NCBI GenBank assembly: GCA_964457335.1
Contig: CAYWGD010000029.1
Location: 1 to 64,000, forward strand
Source of the DNA: CAJBVW01 sp964457335
GTDB taxonomy: Bacteria; Myxococcota_A; UBA796; SXON01
Length of the DNA: 64,000 nucleotides
Direction: 5' to 3'
Under the pieces are notes generated by a model. That model saw nothing but the letters and a program-made list of their open reading frames with translations, was not told the DNA's origin and ran no database searches. Shown here piece by piece: positions 23,463 to 30,333 of the stretch. Numbering within the stretch: the stretch's first letter is position 1; each line of letters opens with the position of its first letter. Made by a program: the position numbers and the translations under genes.

Positions 23463-24827
23463 GTGCGTCTGTCCGCGCTCGTTGGGTTGTCACTGTTCGT
23501 CGCTGCCTGTGATCCCCGCAAGGAGGACACTGCGCCGGAGGGGGTCGGAGACCAGCCGGACGGCCCCGAGTGCTCGGCCGACGGCGACTGCGGCGACGGC
23601 GAGATCTGTGAAGACGACGCCTGCGTGGACGGCGACCGCGACGACGAGATCGAGGACGCCAACACCCTGCTCTGGGACTCGCAGGCCGACGGCGCCATCA
23701 ACCCCGAGGGCGACGTCGACTGGTACGCCGTGCAGGCCGAAGGCGGCGAATTCGTGCGCGTCAGCGTCGTGACCGCGGAGGAGGACGGCGGGCTCGACAG
23801 CATCGTGAGCATCTACACGGAGTCCGGCAAGCGCCTCGCCTGGGAGGACGAGCACCCCGCCGGCGACGTGTCGAGCGCCGACTCGATGTGCTTCGCCTAC
23901 TTCCCCGAGGCCGGCACCTACTACCTGAAGGTCGAGGATCGCGGCACCTTCTACGACGAGGGGCTCATCGGCGGGCCCGACGAGACCTACACCGTCGAGA
24001 TCTCCGAGTGGAACGCCGTCGTCGTGGAGGACGACAGCGCGCAGGACGCCGGCCTCGACTTCGGGGAGACCTCCACGAACACGCTCTACTCCTTCCCCGT
24101 GCTGCTCGAGGCCGCCGGGGACACCGACTGGGCCGCGCTGGAGCTGCCCGCCGCCGGGAGCCCGATCTCGGTCGTGGCGATGGAGCACGACGAGGAGAGC
24201 GAGGTCCTGGCGCGCGTGACCATGCGGAACCGCGACGGCGACGAGGTCCTCTCCATCGTCGAGCCCACCGCCGCCGACTACGGCATGCTCCCGAACCCCG
24301 CGGGCACCGACTACGTGCTCGGCGTCACCGACGAGAACGGCGGGGGCGGCTCCGACTACTGGACCTGGCTGTTCTTCGTGATCCGCGACGCCGGCACCGG
24401 CAACACGCCGGGCACCGAGCCCGACGACGGCCTCGACGAGGCGGAGTCGCTCGTCCTGGAGGACCAGGAGCCGGACAGCGGCACCTGGTTCAGCGCCTAC
24501 CGCCAGGGCAACGTCGCGAGCGCCGAGGACGTCGACACCTACGCCTTCGACGTGCCCTTCGACGATGCCTACGTCACCGTGTACGTCGGCGCCCAGCGCT
24601 ACGGGAGCCTGCTCGTGCCGCGCCTGGAGCTGCTCGACGACACCGGCGCCTCCCTCGGCGTGGTCGACTCCACCGTCGGCGAGGACGAGAACGCCCTGGA
24701 CCTCGGCCCCTACCCCGCGGGCACCTACTACCTGCGCGTGACCGGCACCCCCGAGACCGTGGCCGACGGCGGCGAGGGCTACTTCTACCTGTTCGGGCTG
24801 CACATCACGGACTTCGAGGTCGACTGA
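23463..24827 (+). CDS. Lipoprotein with bacterial pre-peptidase C-terminal (PPC-like) domains
   Basis: A 454-residue secreted lipoprotein. From GTG 23463 it begins VRLSALVGLSLFVAACDPRK with a lipobox Cys, then a Cys-rich acidic module (ECSADGDCGDGEICEDDACV) of a type common in Myxococcota surface proteins. Three segments then resemble the PPC beta-sandwich: GAINPEGDVDWYAVQAEGGE to AGTYYLKVED, EAAGDTDWAALELP to GTDYVLGVTD, and SAEDVDTYAFDVPFDD to AGTYYLRVTG. Such domains bind or assist secreted enzymes. GGAGGA lies just upstream of the start. A longer in-frame extension to 23238 is Arg-rich and not credible. Confidence 0.82.
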   Translation: MRLSALVGLSLFVAACDPRKEDTAPEGVGDQPDGPECSADGDCGDGEICEDDACVDGDRDDEIEDANTLLWDSQADGAINPEGDVDWYAVQAEGGEFVRVSVVTAEEDGGLDSIVSIYTESGKRLAWEDEHPAGDVSSADSMCFAYFPEAGTYYLKVEDRGTFYDEGLIGGPDETYTVEISEWNAVVVEDDSAQDAGLDFGETSTNTLYSFPVLLEAAGDTDWAALELPAAGSPISVVAMEHDEESEVLARVTMRNRDGDEVLSIVEPTAADYGMLPNPAGTDYVLGVTDENGGGGSDYWTWLFFVIRDAGTGNTPGTEPDDGLDEAESLVLEDQEPDSGTWFSAYRQGNVASAEDVDTYAFDVPFDDAYVTVYVGAQRYGSLLVPRLELLDDTGASLGVVDSTVGEDENALDLGPYPAGTYYLRVTGTPETVADGGEGYFYLFGLHITDFEVD

Positions 24828-24927
24828 GTCGCGACGATCTCCGGGGCAGCCGCTCCGCGCTGCGTCGACCTCGGCGGCGTCGCGACCGGCGGCCGCTCCG
24901 GTGCCTCCGTCGCGCTTCGGGCGGCCC

Positions 24928-25965
24928 TTACGCGGCGAGCGAGGCCGCGAGCCGATCGAGCGAGTCGCGCGCCGGCGACGGGGGCAGCGGCTGCAGGGCG
25001 CGACGCGCCGCCCAGGTCTCTCGCACCAGCGCCTCGCGGCCCGCCCCGAGGCCTCCGAGCTCCCGCACGCGCTCCGTGATCTCGCCGGCGAGCGCGGCGT
25101 CGTAGCCGGCGCCGAGGCGCCGCCACATCGGGTCGACGCCGGGATCCTTCGCGTTGGCCCACGCGACCGGGAAGATGGGGCGCACCGAGGCGGCGTGGTG
25201 CGCGAGCACGCGCGCGCCCGTCGTGGGCTCGAAGAGCGCCAAGTCCTCGGCGAGCTTGTAGGCGATGCCGACGTGCCGGCCGTAGCGGCCGAGGCCGGTG
25301 ATGGCGGGGCGCCCGGCGCGCACGAGATGCCCACCGGCGCGGCACGCGAACGCGAAGAACGCGCCGCTGTGCTCCTCGGCGAACAGCAGCGCGTCCGCCA
25401 CGGTGGCCGGGCGGTCGCGCAGCGACTCGCCGAGCGCGTGGCCGGCGCCCACGTCCCGGAGGAGCTCGAGCGTCTCGCCCAGGATCTCCGGCGCGGGCGC
25501 GCGCCGCGCCAGCTCGAGCGCCCGGAGCGTCAGGTGGTTGGCGCCGAGCAGCGAGCCGGCCCCGCGCAGCACGCGCCGCGCGGCGCGGCGGCGGCGCCCG
25601 TCGCGGCGGCCGAGCGCCATGTCGTGCAGGCGGATGGCGCCCTGGAGCATCTCCGCGATGGCGGCGACCTCGAACGCGGCCTGGGGATCGGTCTCGCGCT
25701 CCATGGCGGCGGCGCGCCCGGCCAGCACGACGAGCACGGGGCGCAGGCGCGGCACGCCGCCCTCGAAGAGCACCTCGGGCGTCAGGCCCGGCGGGAGCCC
25801 CTCGCCGTCGACGAGCGAGGCGAGCGCGTCCTCGAGCCCGCCGCCCGTGGGGCTCCGCAGGTCGCTCGCGAGCCGCTCCACCTCCGCGAGCAGCGCCCGG
25901 CGCGCGGCGCCCGCGGACCACGGGCGGCGTTCGGACGTCGGATCGCGCGGGCGGGAGAGCGGCAT
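24928..25965 (-). CDS. Polyprenyl diphosphate synthase-like protein without Asp-rich motifs
   Basis: A 345-residue all-helical protein with the layout of a trans-isoprenyl diphosphate synthase: RLRPVLVVLAGRAA corresponds to the first conserved helix, AEMLQGAIRLHDMAL to the first Asp-rich region, GAGSLLGANHLTLRALELA to the following helix, and GRHVGIAYKLAEDLALFE to the second Asp-rich region. Both DDxxD motifs are degraded (LHDMALGRRD and LAEDLALF), so the ordinary magnesium-dependent condensation is unlikely. It may be a non-catalytic homologue or a partner subunit, or it may do something new. It ends downstream of nadE on the same strand, with three bases between the genes, so the two are co-transcribed. 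Confidence 0.7.
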   Translation of the reverse strand: MPLSRPRDPTSERRPWSAGAARRALLAEVERLASDLRSPTGGGLEDALASLVDGEGLPPGLTPEVLFEGGVPRLRPVLVVLAGRAAAMERETDPQAAFEVAAIAEMLQGAIRLHDMALGRRDGRRRRAARRVLRGAGSLLGANHLTLRALELARRAPAPEILGETLELLRDVGAGHALGESLRDRPATVADALLFAEEHSGAFFAFACRAGGHLVRAGRPAITGLGRYGRHVGIAYKLAEDLALFEPTTGARVLAHHAASVRPIFPVAWANAKDPGVDPMWRRLGAGYDAALAGEITERVRELGGLGAGREALVRETWAARRALQPLPPSPARDSLDRLAASLAA

Positions 25966-25968
25966 GGG

Positions 25969-27576
25969 CTAGCGCCAGACCTGGGCGAGGGGGATGCGAC
26001 GGCCGCTCCCGAACGCGCGGGGGCTCACCCGCAGGCCCGGGGCCGCCTGCCAGCGCTTGTATTCACTCCGGACGACCATACGCACGACCCGCTCCACGAT
26101 CGCGCGCGGGTGGCCGCAGGCCACGATGTCCTCCGGATCGACCACGCCTTCGACGTACAAGCGCAGGATCGCGTCCAGCTGGTCGTACGGCGGGAGCGAG
26201 TCCTGGTCGGTCTGGTTCGGCGCGAGCTCGGCGGAGGGCGGCTTGGTGATCGTCGCGACGGGGATGATCTCGTCGTCGCGGTTGATCCAGCGCGCCAGCC
26301 GGTACACGTCGGTCTTGAACACGTCGGCGAGCACGGCGAGCCCGCCGTTCATGTCGCCGTAGAGTGTGCAGTAGCCCACCGCCATCTCGGATTTGTTGCC
26401 GGTGGTCAGGAGCAGGTGCCCGAACTTGTTGGACAGCGCCATGAGCAGGGTGCCGCGCACGCGGGCCTGGAGGTTCTCCTCGGTCACGTCGCGGCGCACC
26501 CCCGCGAACGGCGGCGCGAGGGCCTGCAGGAAGGCCTCGTAGGTCGGCGTGATCGGGATGAGCTCCCAGTGCACGCCCAGCCGATCGGCGAGCGCCTTCG
26601 CGTCGGTGACCGAGCCCGGCGACGAGAACGGCCCGGGCATCCCGATCGTCCAGACGTTCTCCGGGCCGAGCGCGCGCGCCGCGAGGACCGCCACGAGCGC
26701 GCTGTCGATGCCGCCGGAGAGGCCCACCACCGCGGTCTTGAAGCCGCAGCGGGCGGCGTAGTCGCGCACACCCATCGTGAGGGCCTCGAGGACCTCCTCC
26801 TCGAAGGGGAGCACCGCGGGCTCGATGGCGGGCCCGTCGAGGTCGACGAGCCAGGTGCCGGCGCGGAACTGCGGCGCCTGGAACAAGAGACGCCCGTCGG
26901 CCGCGGCCGCGAGCGAGCCGCCGTCGAACAGGAGCTCGTCGTTGCCGCCGAGCTGGTTGCAATAGACGAGCGGCGCGCCCGCCTGGCGCGCCTTGCGCCG
27001 CACGAGATCGACCCGCACGGACTCCTTGCTCGCGTGGAACGGCGACGAGGACAGGTTCAGCACGACGTCGACGCCGCGCATCCGGTCGACCGGGTCGGCG
27101 TCGTAGCGGCGGCCCATGCCGGGCTCGTTCCAGATGTCCTCGCACACGGTGACGCCGAGGCGAAGGCCGTCGATCTCGACCGGCCGCGGGTCCGTCTCCG
27201 GGACGAAGTAGCGGTGCTCGTCGAAGACGTCGTAGGTCGGGAGCAGCGTCTTGTGGCGCACCGCGACGACGCGGCCGCCGGCCGCCACGATCGCGCTGTT
27301 GCGGATCCCGCGGTCCTCCCAGGGGGCGCCGAACACCGCGACGACGTCGGTGCCGGCGGTCGCGCGGGCGACCTCGTCGGCGGCCGCGCGGCAGGCGGCG
27401 AGCAGGTCGCGCCGCTCGAGCAGGTCCCGCGGCGGGTAGCCCGAGAGCATCAGCTCCGAGCCCAGGGCCACGCGGGCGCCCGCGGCTGCGGCCGCGCGGA
27501 TCCCCTCGACCATGAGGGCGGCGTTGTTCGTCACGTCGCCGATGATCGGGGCGCCCTGGACAATCAGGACGCGCAT
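25969..27576 (-). CDS. nadE: Glutamine-dependent NAD+ synthetase
   Basis: A 535-residue two-domain enzyme that makes NAD+ from deamido-NAD+, ATP and glutamine. The N-terminal nitrilase-type glutaminase domain shows its Glu-Lys-Cys triad in SELMLSGYPPRDLL, VRHKTLLPTYDVFDEH and LGVTVCEDIWNEPG. The C-terminal synthetase domain has the PP-loop VVGLSGGIDSALVAVLAA near residue 290, then TTGNKSEMAVGYCTLYGDM and KPPSAELAPNQTDQDSLPPY, all strong NadE motifs. The length is normal. It is followed immediately by the prenyl-synthase-like gene. ATG 27574-27576 begins MRVLIVQGAPIIGD, as expected for the family. Confidence 0.97.
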   Translation of the reverse strand: MRVLIVQGAPIIGDVTNNAALMVEGIRAAAAAGARVALGSELMLSGYPPRDLLERRDLLAACRAAADEVARATAGTDVVAVFGAPWEDRGIRNSAIVAAGGRVVAVRHKTLLPTYDVFDEHRYFVPETDPRPVEIDGLRLGVTVCEDIWNEPGMGRRYDADPVDRMRGVDVVLNLSSSPFHASKESVRVDLVRRKARQAGAPLVYCNQLGGNDELLFDGGSLAAAADGRLLFQAPQFRAGTWLVDLDGPAIEPAVLPFEEEVLEALTMGVRDYAARCGFKTAVVGLSGGIDSALVAVLAARALGPENVWTIGMPGPFSSPGSVTDAKALADRLGVHWELIPITPTYEAFLQALAPPFAGVRRDVTEENLQARVRGTLLMALSNKFGHLLLTTGNKSEMAVGYCTLYGDMNGGLAVLADVFKTDVYRLARWINRDDEIIPVATITKPPSAELAPNQTDQDSLPPYDQLDAILRLYVEGVVDPEDIVACGHPRAIVERVVRMVVRSEYKRWQAAPGLRVSPRAFGSGRRIPLAQVWR

Positions 27577-27583
27577 GTCCGGG

Positions 27584-27829
27584 TCAGTACCCGCCCGTGG
27601 CCTTCCAGGCCGTGGCGTTCAGCCCGATGAGGAGCGGGATGCCGAGCCCGAGGCCGAAGAGCGTGATCGCGATCGAGGGCTTGCCCTCGATGTCGGCCAC
27701 CGCGTCCCACCCGGTCTGGCTCAGGTTCTCCGCGATGTCGCCCCAGGGCGTGCCGAACGAGAAGAAGAGCGAGATCATGCCGGTCGCGACGAGCACGCCG
27801 CCGGTGATCCAGAGCAGGGTACGAGCCAT
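27584..27829 (-). CDS. Small membrane protein of unknown function
   Basis: An 81-residue protein starting MARTLLWITGGVLVATGMIS, with two hydrophobic helices (residues 5-24 and about 52-72) separated by a loop with Trp and acidic residues (TPWGDIAENLSQTGWDAVAD). It is probably an inner-membrane protein with both ends in the cytoplasm. GGAG lies six bases before ATG 27827-27829. It ends seven bases before nadE on the same strand, so it may be in the same transcript. No family is recognised. It is divergent from the lipoprotein gene at 27996. Confidence 0.75.
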   Translation of the reverse strand: MARTLLWITGGVLVATGMISLFFSFGTPWGDIAENLSQTGWDAVADIEGKPSIAITLFGLGLGIPLLIGLNATAWKATGGY

Positions 27830-27995
27830 GAGCTTCTCCGGGCCGCGAGGATAACCCGAAGCCCGGGGCCGTCCACCGCGCACGGGCACGCGCGCGGCGC
27901 GCCGCGGCCGGGGCGCCCCAGGGTCGCGGGTGGACGCCCACTCCCGTCGGCGCGTCGCGGCGCGGCGGTTTAGAATGGGCGGCCCGGAGGTCCCC

Positions 27996-28652
27996 ATGCG
28001 CCTGCTCGTCCCGTCCGCCCTCGCCGTCTCCCTGGTCCTGGCCCTCGCCTGCGCGGGCGGCGGCTCGTCGGCGTCGAAGGACGCGGAAGCCGCGCCCGCC
28101 GCCACGCCGCCCGCCCCGCCGCCGCCGGCCGCTCCCGCCCCGGCGCCCCCGGCCCCCGTGGCCACCACGCCCGCCCCGGCCCCGACGCCGGCCGCCGCCC
28201 CCGCGGCGCCCGCCGCCCCCGCCGGCCCCTTCGCCTGCTGCGACAACGAGCGCGCCGGGCGCGTCCTCGACGCCTACCTGGACCTCCAGGTCGCGCTCGC
28301 CAAGGACGACGATCGTCGCGCGTCCGCGGTCTTCTCCGCGCTCCAGGGCAAGGCGGACGCCGCCAAGGCCCAGGGCGGCATGGACGAGGAGAGCAACAAG
28401 CTCCTCACGACCATCCGCACCGAGGCGAACGCCGGGCTGAAGGCCCCGAACATCGAGGAGCGCCGCAAGCGCTTCGAGGCCATCTCCGACGCCATGATCG
28501 TCTTCGCGAAGAAGCACCAGGGCGGGTCGCGGAAGGTGAGCGAGGTCTTCTGCCCGATGTACACGGACGGGGCGTCCTGGCTCCAGGAGGGCACCACCGT
28601 GTCCAACCCCTACTACGGCTCGCAGATGCTCACGTGCGGGAGCTTCAAGTAG
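27996..28652 (+). CDS. Lipoprotein with DUF3347-like domain
   Basis: A 218-residue lipoprotein. Signal MRLLVPSALAVSLVLALACA ends in a lipobox Cys, followed by a long Pro/Ala linker (about residues 30-80) of the kind that crosses the periplasm. The C-terminal domain resembles DUF3347, known from metal-efflux CusB-like proteins and stand-alone secreted proteins: a helical part (DAYLDLQVALAKDD) and the typical end VFCPMYTDGASWLQEG then NPYYGSQMLTCG, with conserved Cys residues. A metal-related role is therefore possible but unproven. GGAGG lies seven bases before ATG 27996. The following gene begins four bases after its stop. Confidence 0.8.
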   Translation: MRLLVPSALAVSLVLALACAGGGSSASKDAEAAPAATPPAPPPPAAPAPAPPAPVATTPAPAPTPAAAPAAPAAPAGPFACCDNERAGRVLDAYLDLQVALAKDDDRRASAVFSALQGKADAAKAQGGMDEESNKLLTTIRTEANAGLKAPNIEERRKRFEAISDAMIVFAKKHQGGSRKVSEVFCPMYTDGASWLQEGTTVSNPYYGSQMLTCGSFK

Positions 28653-28656
28653 CCCC

Positions 28657-29175
28657 GTGAGCGCTCCCGTCTGGCTCGTCGGCGCGGGCGGCCGCACCCC
28701 CTTCGTGGGGCACTTCCGCGGCGCCCGCATCTTCGGCGGCGTGCGGCTCGCGTGGGCGGGCCGCGTGGCCGGGAGCGCCGGCGTCGTCGAGGGCTGGGAG
28801 GCCGCCGAGGCCGCGCGCGACGCGCTCGGCGAGGTGTCCGGCTCCGGGAGTCCCTCGGCGCTGCTCGCCGCGGCGTGTGGCGCGCTCGGCCGCATCGACG
28901 CGCGCTGGCTCGGCCGCGGCGACATGAGCGTGCTGCTCGTGGCGACGGAGGCGGGCCGCTCGTGGGCCGCCGGCGCCGGCCTCGGCGGCGTGTGGGCGCC
29001 CGCGGAGGGCGGCTGGCGCGCGCTCGTCGAGGCGCCGCACCCGCTGCTGGGCGAGCCGGGCGTGCCGGACGCGCGCGCCGCCGAGCTCCCGACGGTGGAC
29101 CGGTGGGTGGCCACGCCCACCGGCGTGAAGCTCCCGACCGGCGACGTGGCGGCCGCGTGCGGGGCGCGCACGTGA
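28657..29175 (+). CDS. Protein of unknown function
   Basis: A 172-residue protein rich in Ala, Gly and Trp, with an alternating beta pattern (LVGAGGRTPFVGHFRGARIF; DMSVLLVATEAGRSWAAGAG). The pattern faintly recalls the PP2C phosphatase-like fold, but no metal-binding Asp motif is seen, so I do not claim it. No signal or membrane segment. It starts at GTG 28657, four bases after the DUF3347 lipoprotein stop, and its TGA overlaps the next start by four bases (GTGA), so it is translated as part of that unit. Confidence 0.6.
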   Translation: MSAPVWLVGAGGRTPFVGHFRGARIFGGVRLAWAGRVAGSAGVVEGWEAAEAARDALGEVSGSGSPSALLAAACGALGRIDARWLGRGDMSVLLVATEAGRSWAAGAGLGGVWAPAEGGWRALVEAPHPLLGEPGVPDARAAELPTVDRWVATPTGVKLPTGDVAAACGART

Positions 29176-29463
29176 ACCTGCTCGACGGCGATCTCGAGGG
29201 CGTGGACCCGCGCGCGGCCCTGCCGCAGCTGCTCGACGCCGTGCGCGACGCCGGCGACCGACCGCTCGGCCCGCTGTTCGACGCGCTGGCGGCGCGCGAC
29301 CGCGTCGCGCTCGCCGAGGTGGTGTGCGGCTCGCGCGCGCCGGGCGGCGCGGCGGCGGCGCGGGCGGGCCGCCCCCCCCCCGCCCGCCGGGAGGCGACCC
29401 CCGCGCCCCGCGGGCAGTAACCCCCGCTCCGCCACCACCCCGGCGGGGGCCCCCACGTCGGGC
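29172..29463 (+). CDS. N-terminal part of a gene split by an assembly gap
   Basis: From GTG 29172 (overlapping the previous stop as GTGA) it reads VNLLDGDLEGVDPRAALPQL and continues as an Ala/Leu-rich helical repeat protein to about residue 65. Past 29367 the sequence is an error-rich copy of the bases right of the N gap, at a constant offset of 107, so the apparent stop at 29418-29420 is not real. Removing 107 duplicated bases places this part in the same frame as 29474-30022 and gives one gene of 248 codons. No family is recognised; the helices suggest a HEAT-like or TPR-like scaffold. Confidence 0.6.
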
Positions 29464-29473
29464 NNNNNNNNNN
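29464..29473. other. Assembly gap (10 N)
   Basis: Ten N bases joining contigs whose ends repeat each other: GAGGCGAC occurs at 29391-29398 on the left and 29498-29505 on the right, an offset of 107. No sequence need be missing. Confidence 0.9.
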
Positions 29474-30022
29474 GCGCTTCCGCACGCCGCGCTCCTGGAG
29501 GCGACGCTCTCGCCGCGCGGCCTCTACCCGCGGCTCCTCGAACTCGCCGGAGAGGCCGCGATCGAGGTGCTCGCGGTGGCGGCCGCGCGCCACCCCGCGG
29601 CGTCCTGGCTCGTGCCGCTCTCCCGCAAGGTGGAGGTGTTCGGCCCCGGGCTCACGCACCTGCTCGCCGCGGCGGCTCACCCCTCCTTCGCGGCCGTGTG
29701 CCGCGCGCATGCGGAGGCGGGGCACGTGGACGCGCTCGTGTTCGCGGCGGGAGAGACCGGGCGTGCCGAGCCCGCCGCCGCGCTCCTCGCGATCGACCTG
29801 GACGCCGCGCTGCGCGCCGCCGGCGCGGCGCTGGACCGCGACCCCGCGAGCCCGGTGCTCGCGCACCTCGCGGCGGCGTGGGGCCCCGAGCCGGACGACC
29901 TCCTGGTGCGCCTCATCCCGCACCTGCGGAGCCGCGAGGCCGCCGAGGCGCTGCTCGGGCGCGCGCGCCACCTGCCGCGCACCGCCGCCACCCTCAGGGC
30001 CGTGCTCAGGGGGATGGTGTAG
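29474..30022 (+). CDS. C-terminal part of the gene split by the gap (helical repeat protein)
   Basis: The frame is open from the gap to TAG 30020-30022 (182 codons) and reads ALPHAALLEATLSPRGLYPR onwards. It is a string of Ala/Leu-rich helices with repeated patterns (VLAVAAARHPAASWLVPL, LTHLLAAAAHPSFAAVCR, LVRLIPHLRSREAAEALL), suggesting a HEAT-like repeat protein. No signal peptide or catalytic motif. With the piece at 29172 it forms one protein of about 247 residues. Immediately after the stop the DNA becomes a 24-base tandem repeat that, in another frame, encodes a Leu-Glu-Leu-Ala run. Confidence 0.68.
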   Translation, partial: ALPHAALLEATLSPRGLYPRLLELAGEAAIEVLAVAAARHPAASWLVPLSRKVEVFGPGLTHLLAAAAHPSFAAVCRAHAEAGHVDALVFAAGETGRAEPAAALLAIDLDAALRAAGAALDRDPASPVLAHLAAAWGPEPDDLLVRLIPHLRSREAAEALLGRARHLPRTAATLRAVLRGMV

Positions 30023-30040
30023 GCGGGCTCGAGCTGCTCC

Positions 30041-30088
30041 TCGCGCTCGAACTCGCGCTCGAGCTCGCGCTCGAACTCGCGCTCGAGC
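30041..30088 (+). repeat. 24-base tandem repeat, two perfect copies
   Basis: Two identical 24-base units, each made of two 12-base halves that differ at one base (TCGCGCTCGAAC and TCGCGCTCGAGC). Less exact units flank it on both sides. In one rightward frame it reads as a Leu-Glu-Leu-Ala-Leu-Glu-Leu-Ala run, out of frame with the gene that ends at 30022. Confidence 0.85.
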
Positions 30089-30171
30089 TCGAGGCCGAGC
30101 TCGCAGCCGAGATCGAGCCCGAGATCGAGCCCGCGCGAGGTGCCCGGAAGGCGGCCGCGCCCCGCGCGGCC

Positions 30172-30195
30172 GGTCCGCCCGTCCGCGGGCGGACC
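30172..30195 (+). other. Perfect 10-bp hairpin
   Basis: GGTCCGCCCG and CGGGCGGACC flank the 4-base loop TCCG. There is no T tract on either side. It lies 139 bases before the oxidoreductase start and may be a terminator of the upstream unit in a genome that seldom has T runs. Confidence 0.6.
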
Positions 30196-30333
30196 GAGCG
30201 GCACCGCCGCGAGCCTGCAGGGGACCGACCCCGCGTCTTCGCGGGGGCGCGCCCGTAGCCCGTCCCCCCGGGATCGGGGGTCGCTGTTCCTCCGGCGCGG
30301 CAACGGGGTAGTCTTGCGGCCGCGGAGACCACG

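Larger units (their letters stand above)
30023..30333. other. Repeat-rich intergenic region of 311 bases
   Basis: No gene is supported. It holds a 24-base direct repeat at 30041-30088, degenerate related units to about 30132, and a perfect 10-bp hairpin at 30172-30195. The final 80 bases precede the molybdopterin oxidoreductase gene and should contain its promoter; none is evident. Confidence 0.6.

Noticed and set aside
29698..30258. Rightward frame with a Leu-Glu-Leu-Ala run
   Set aside because: Most of it lies over the gap-split gene in another frame; only the repeat portion looks codon-biased, so it is reported as a repeat rather than a gene.
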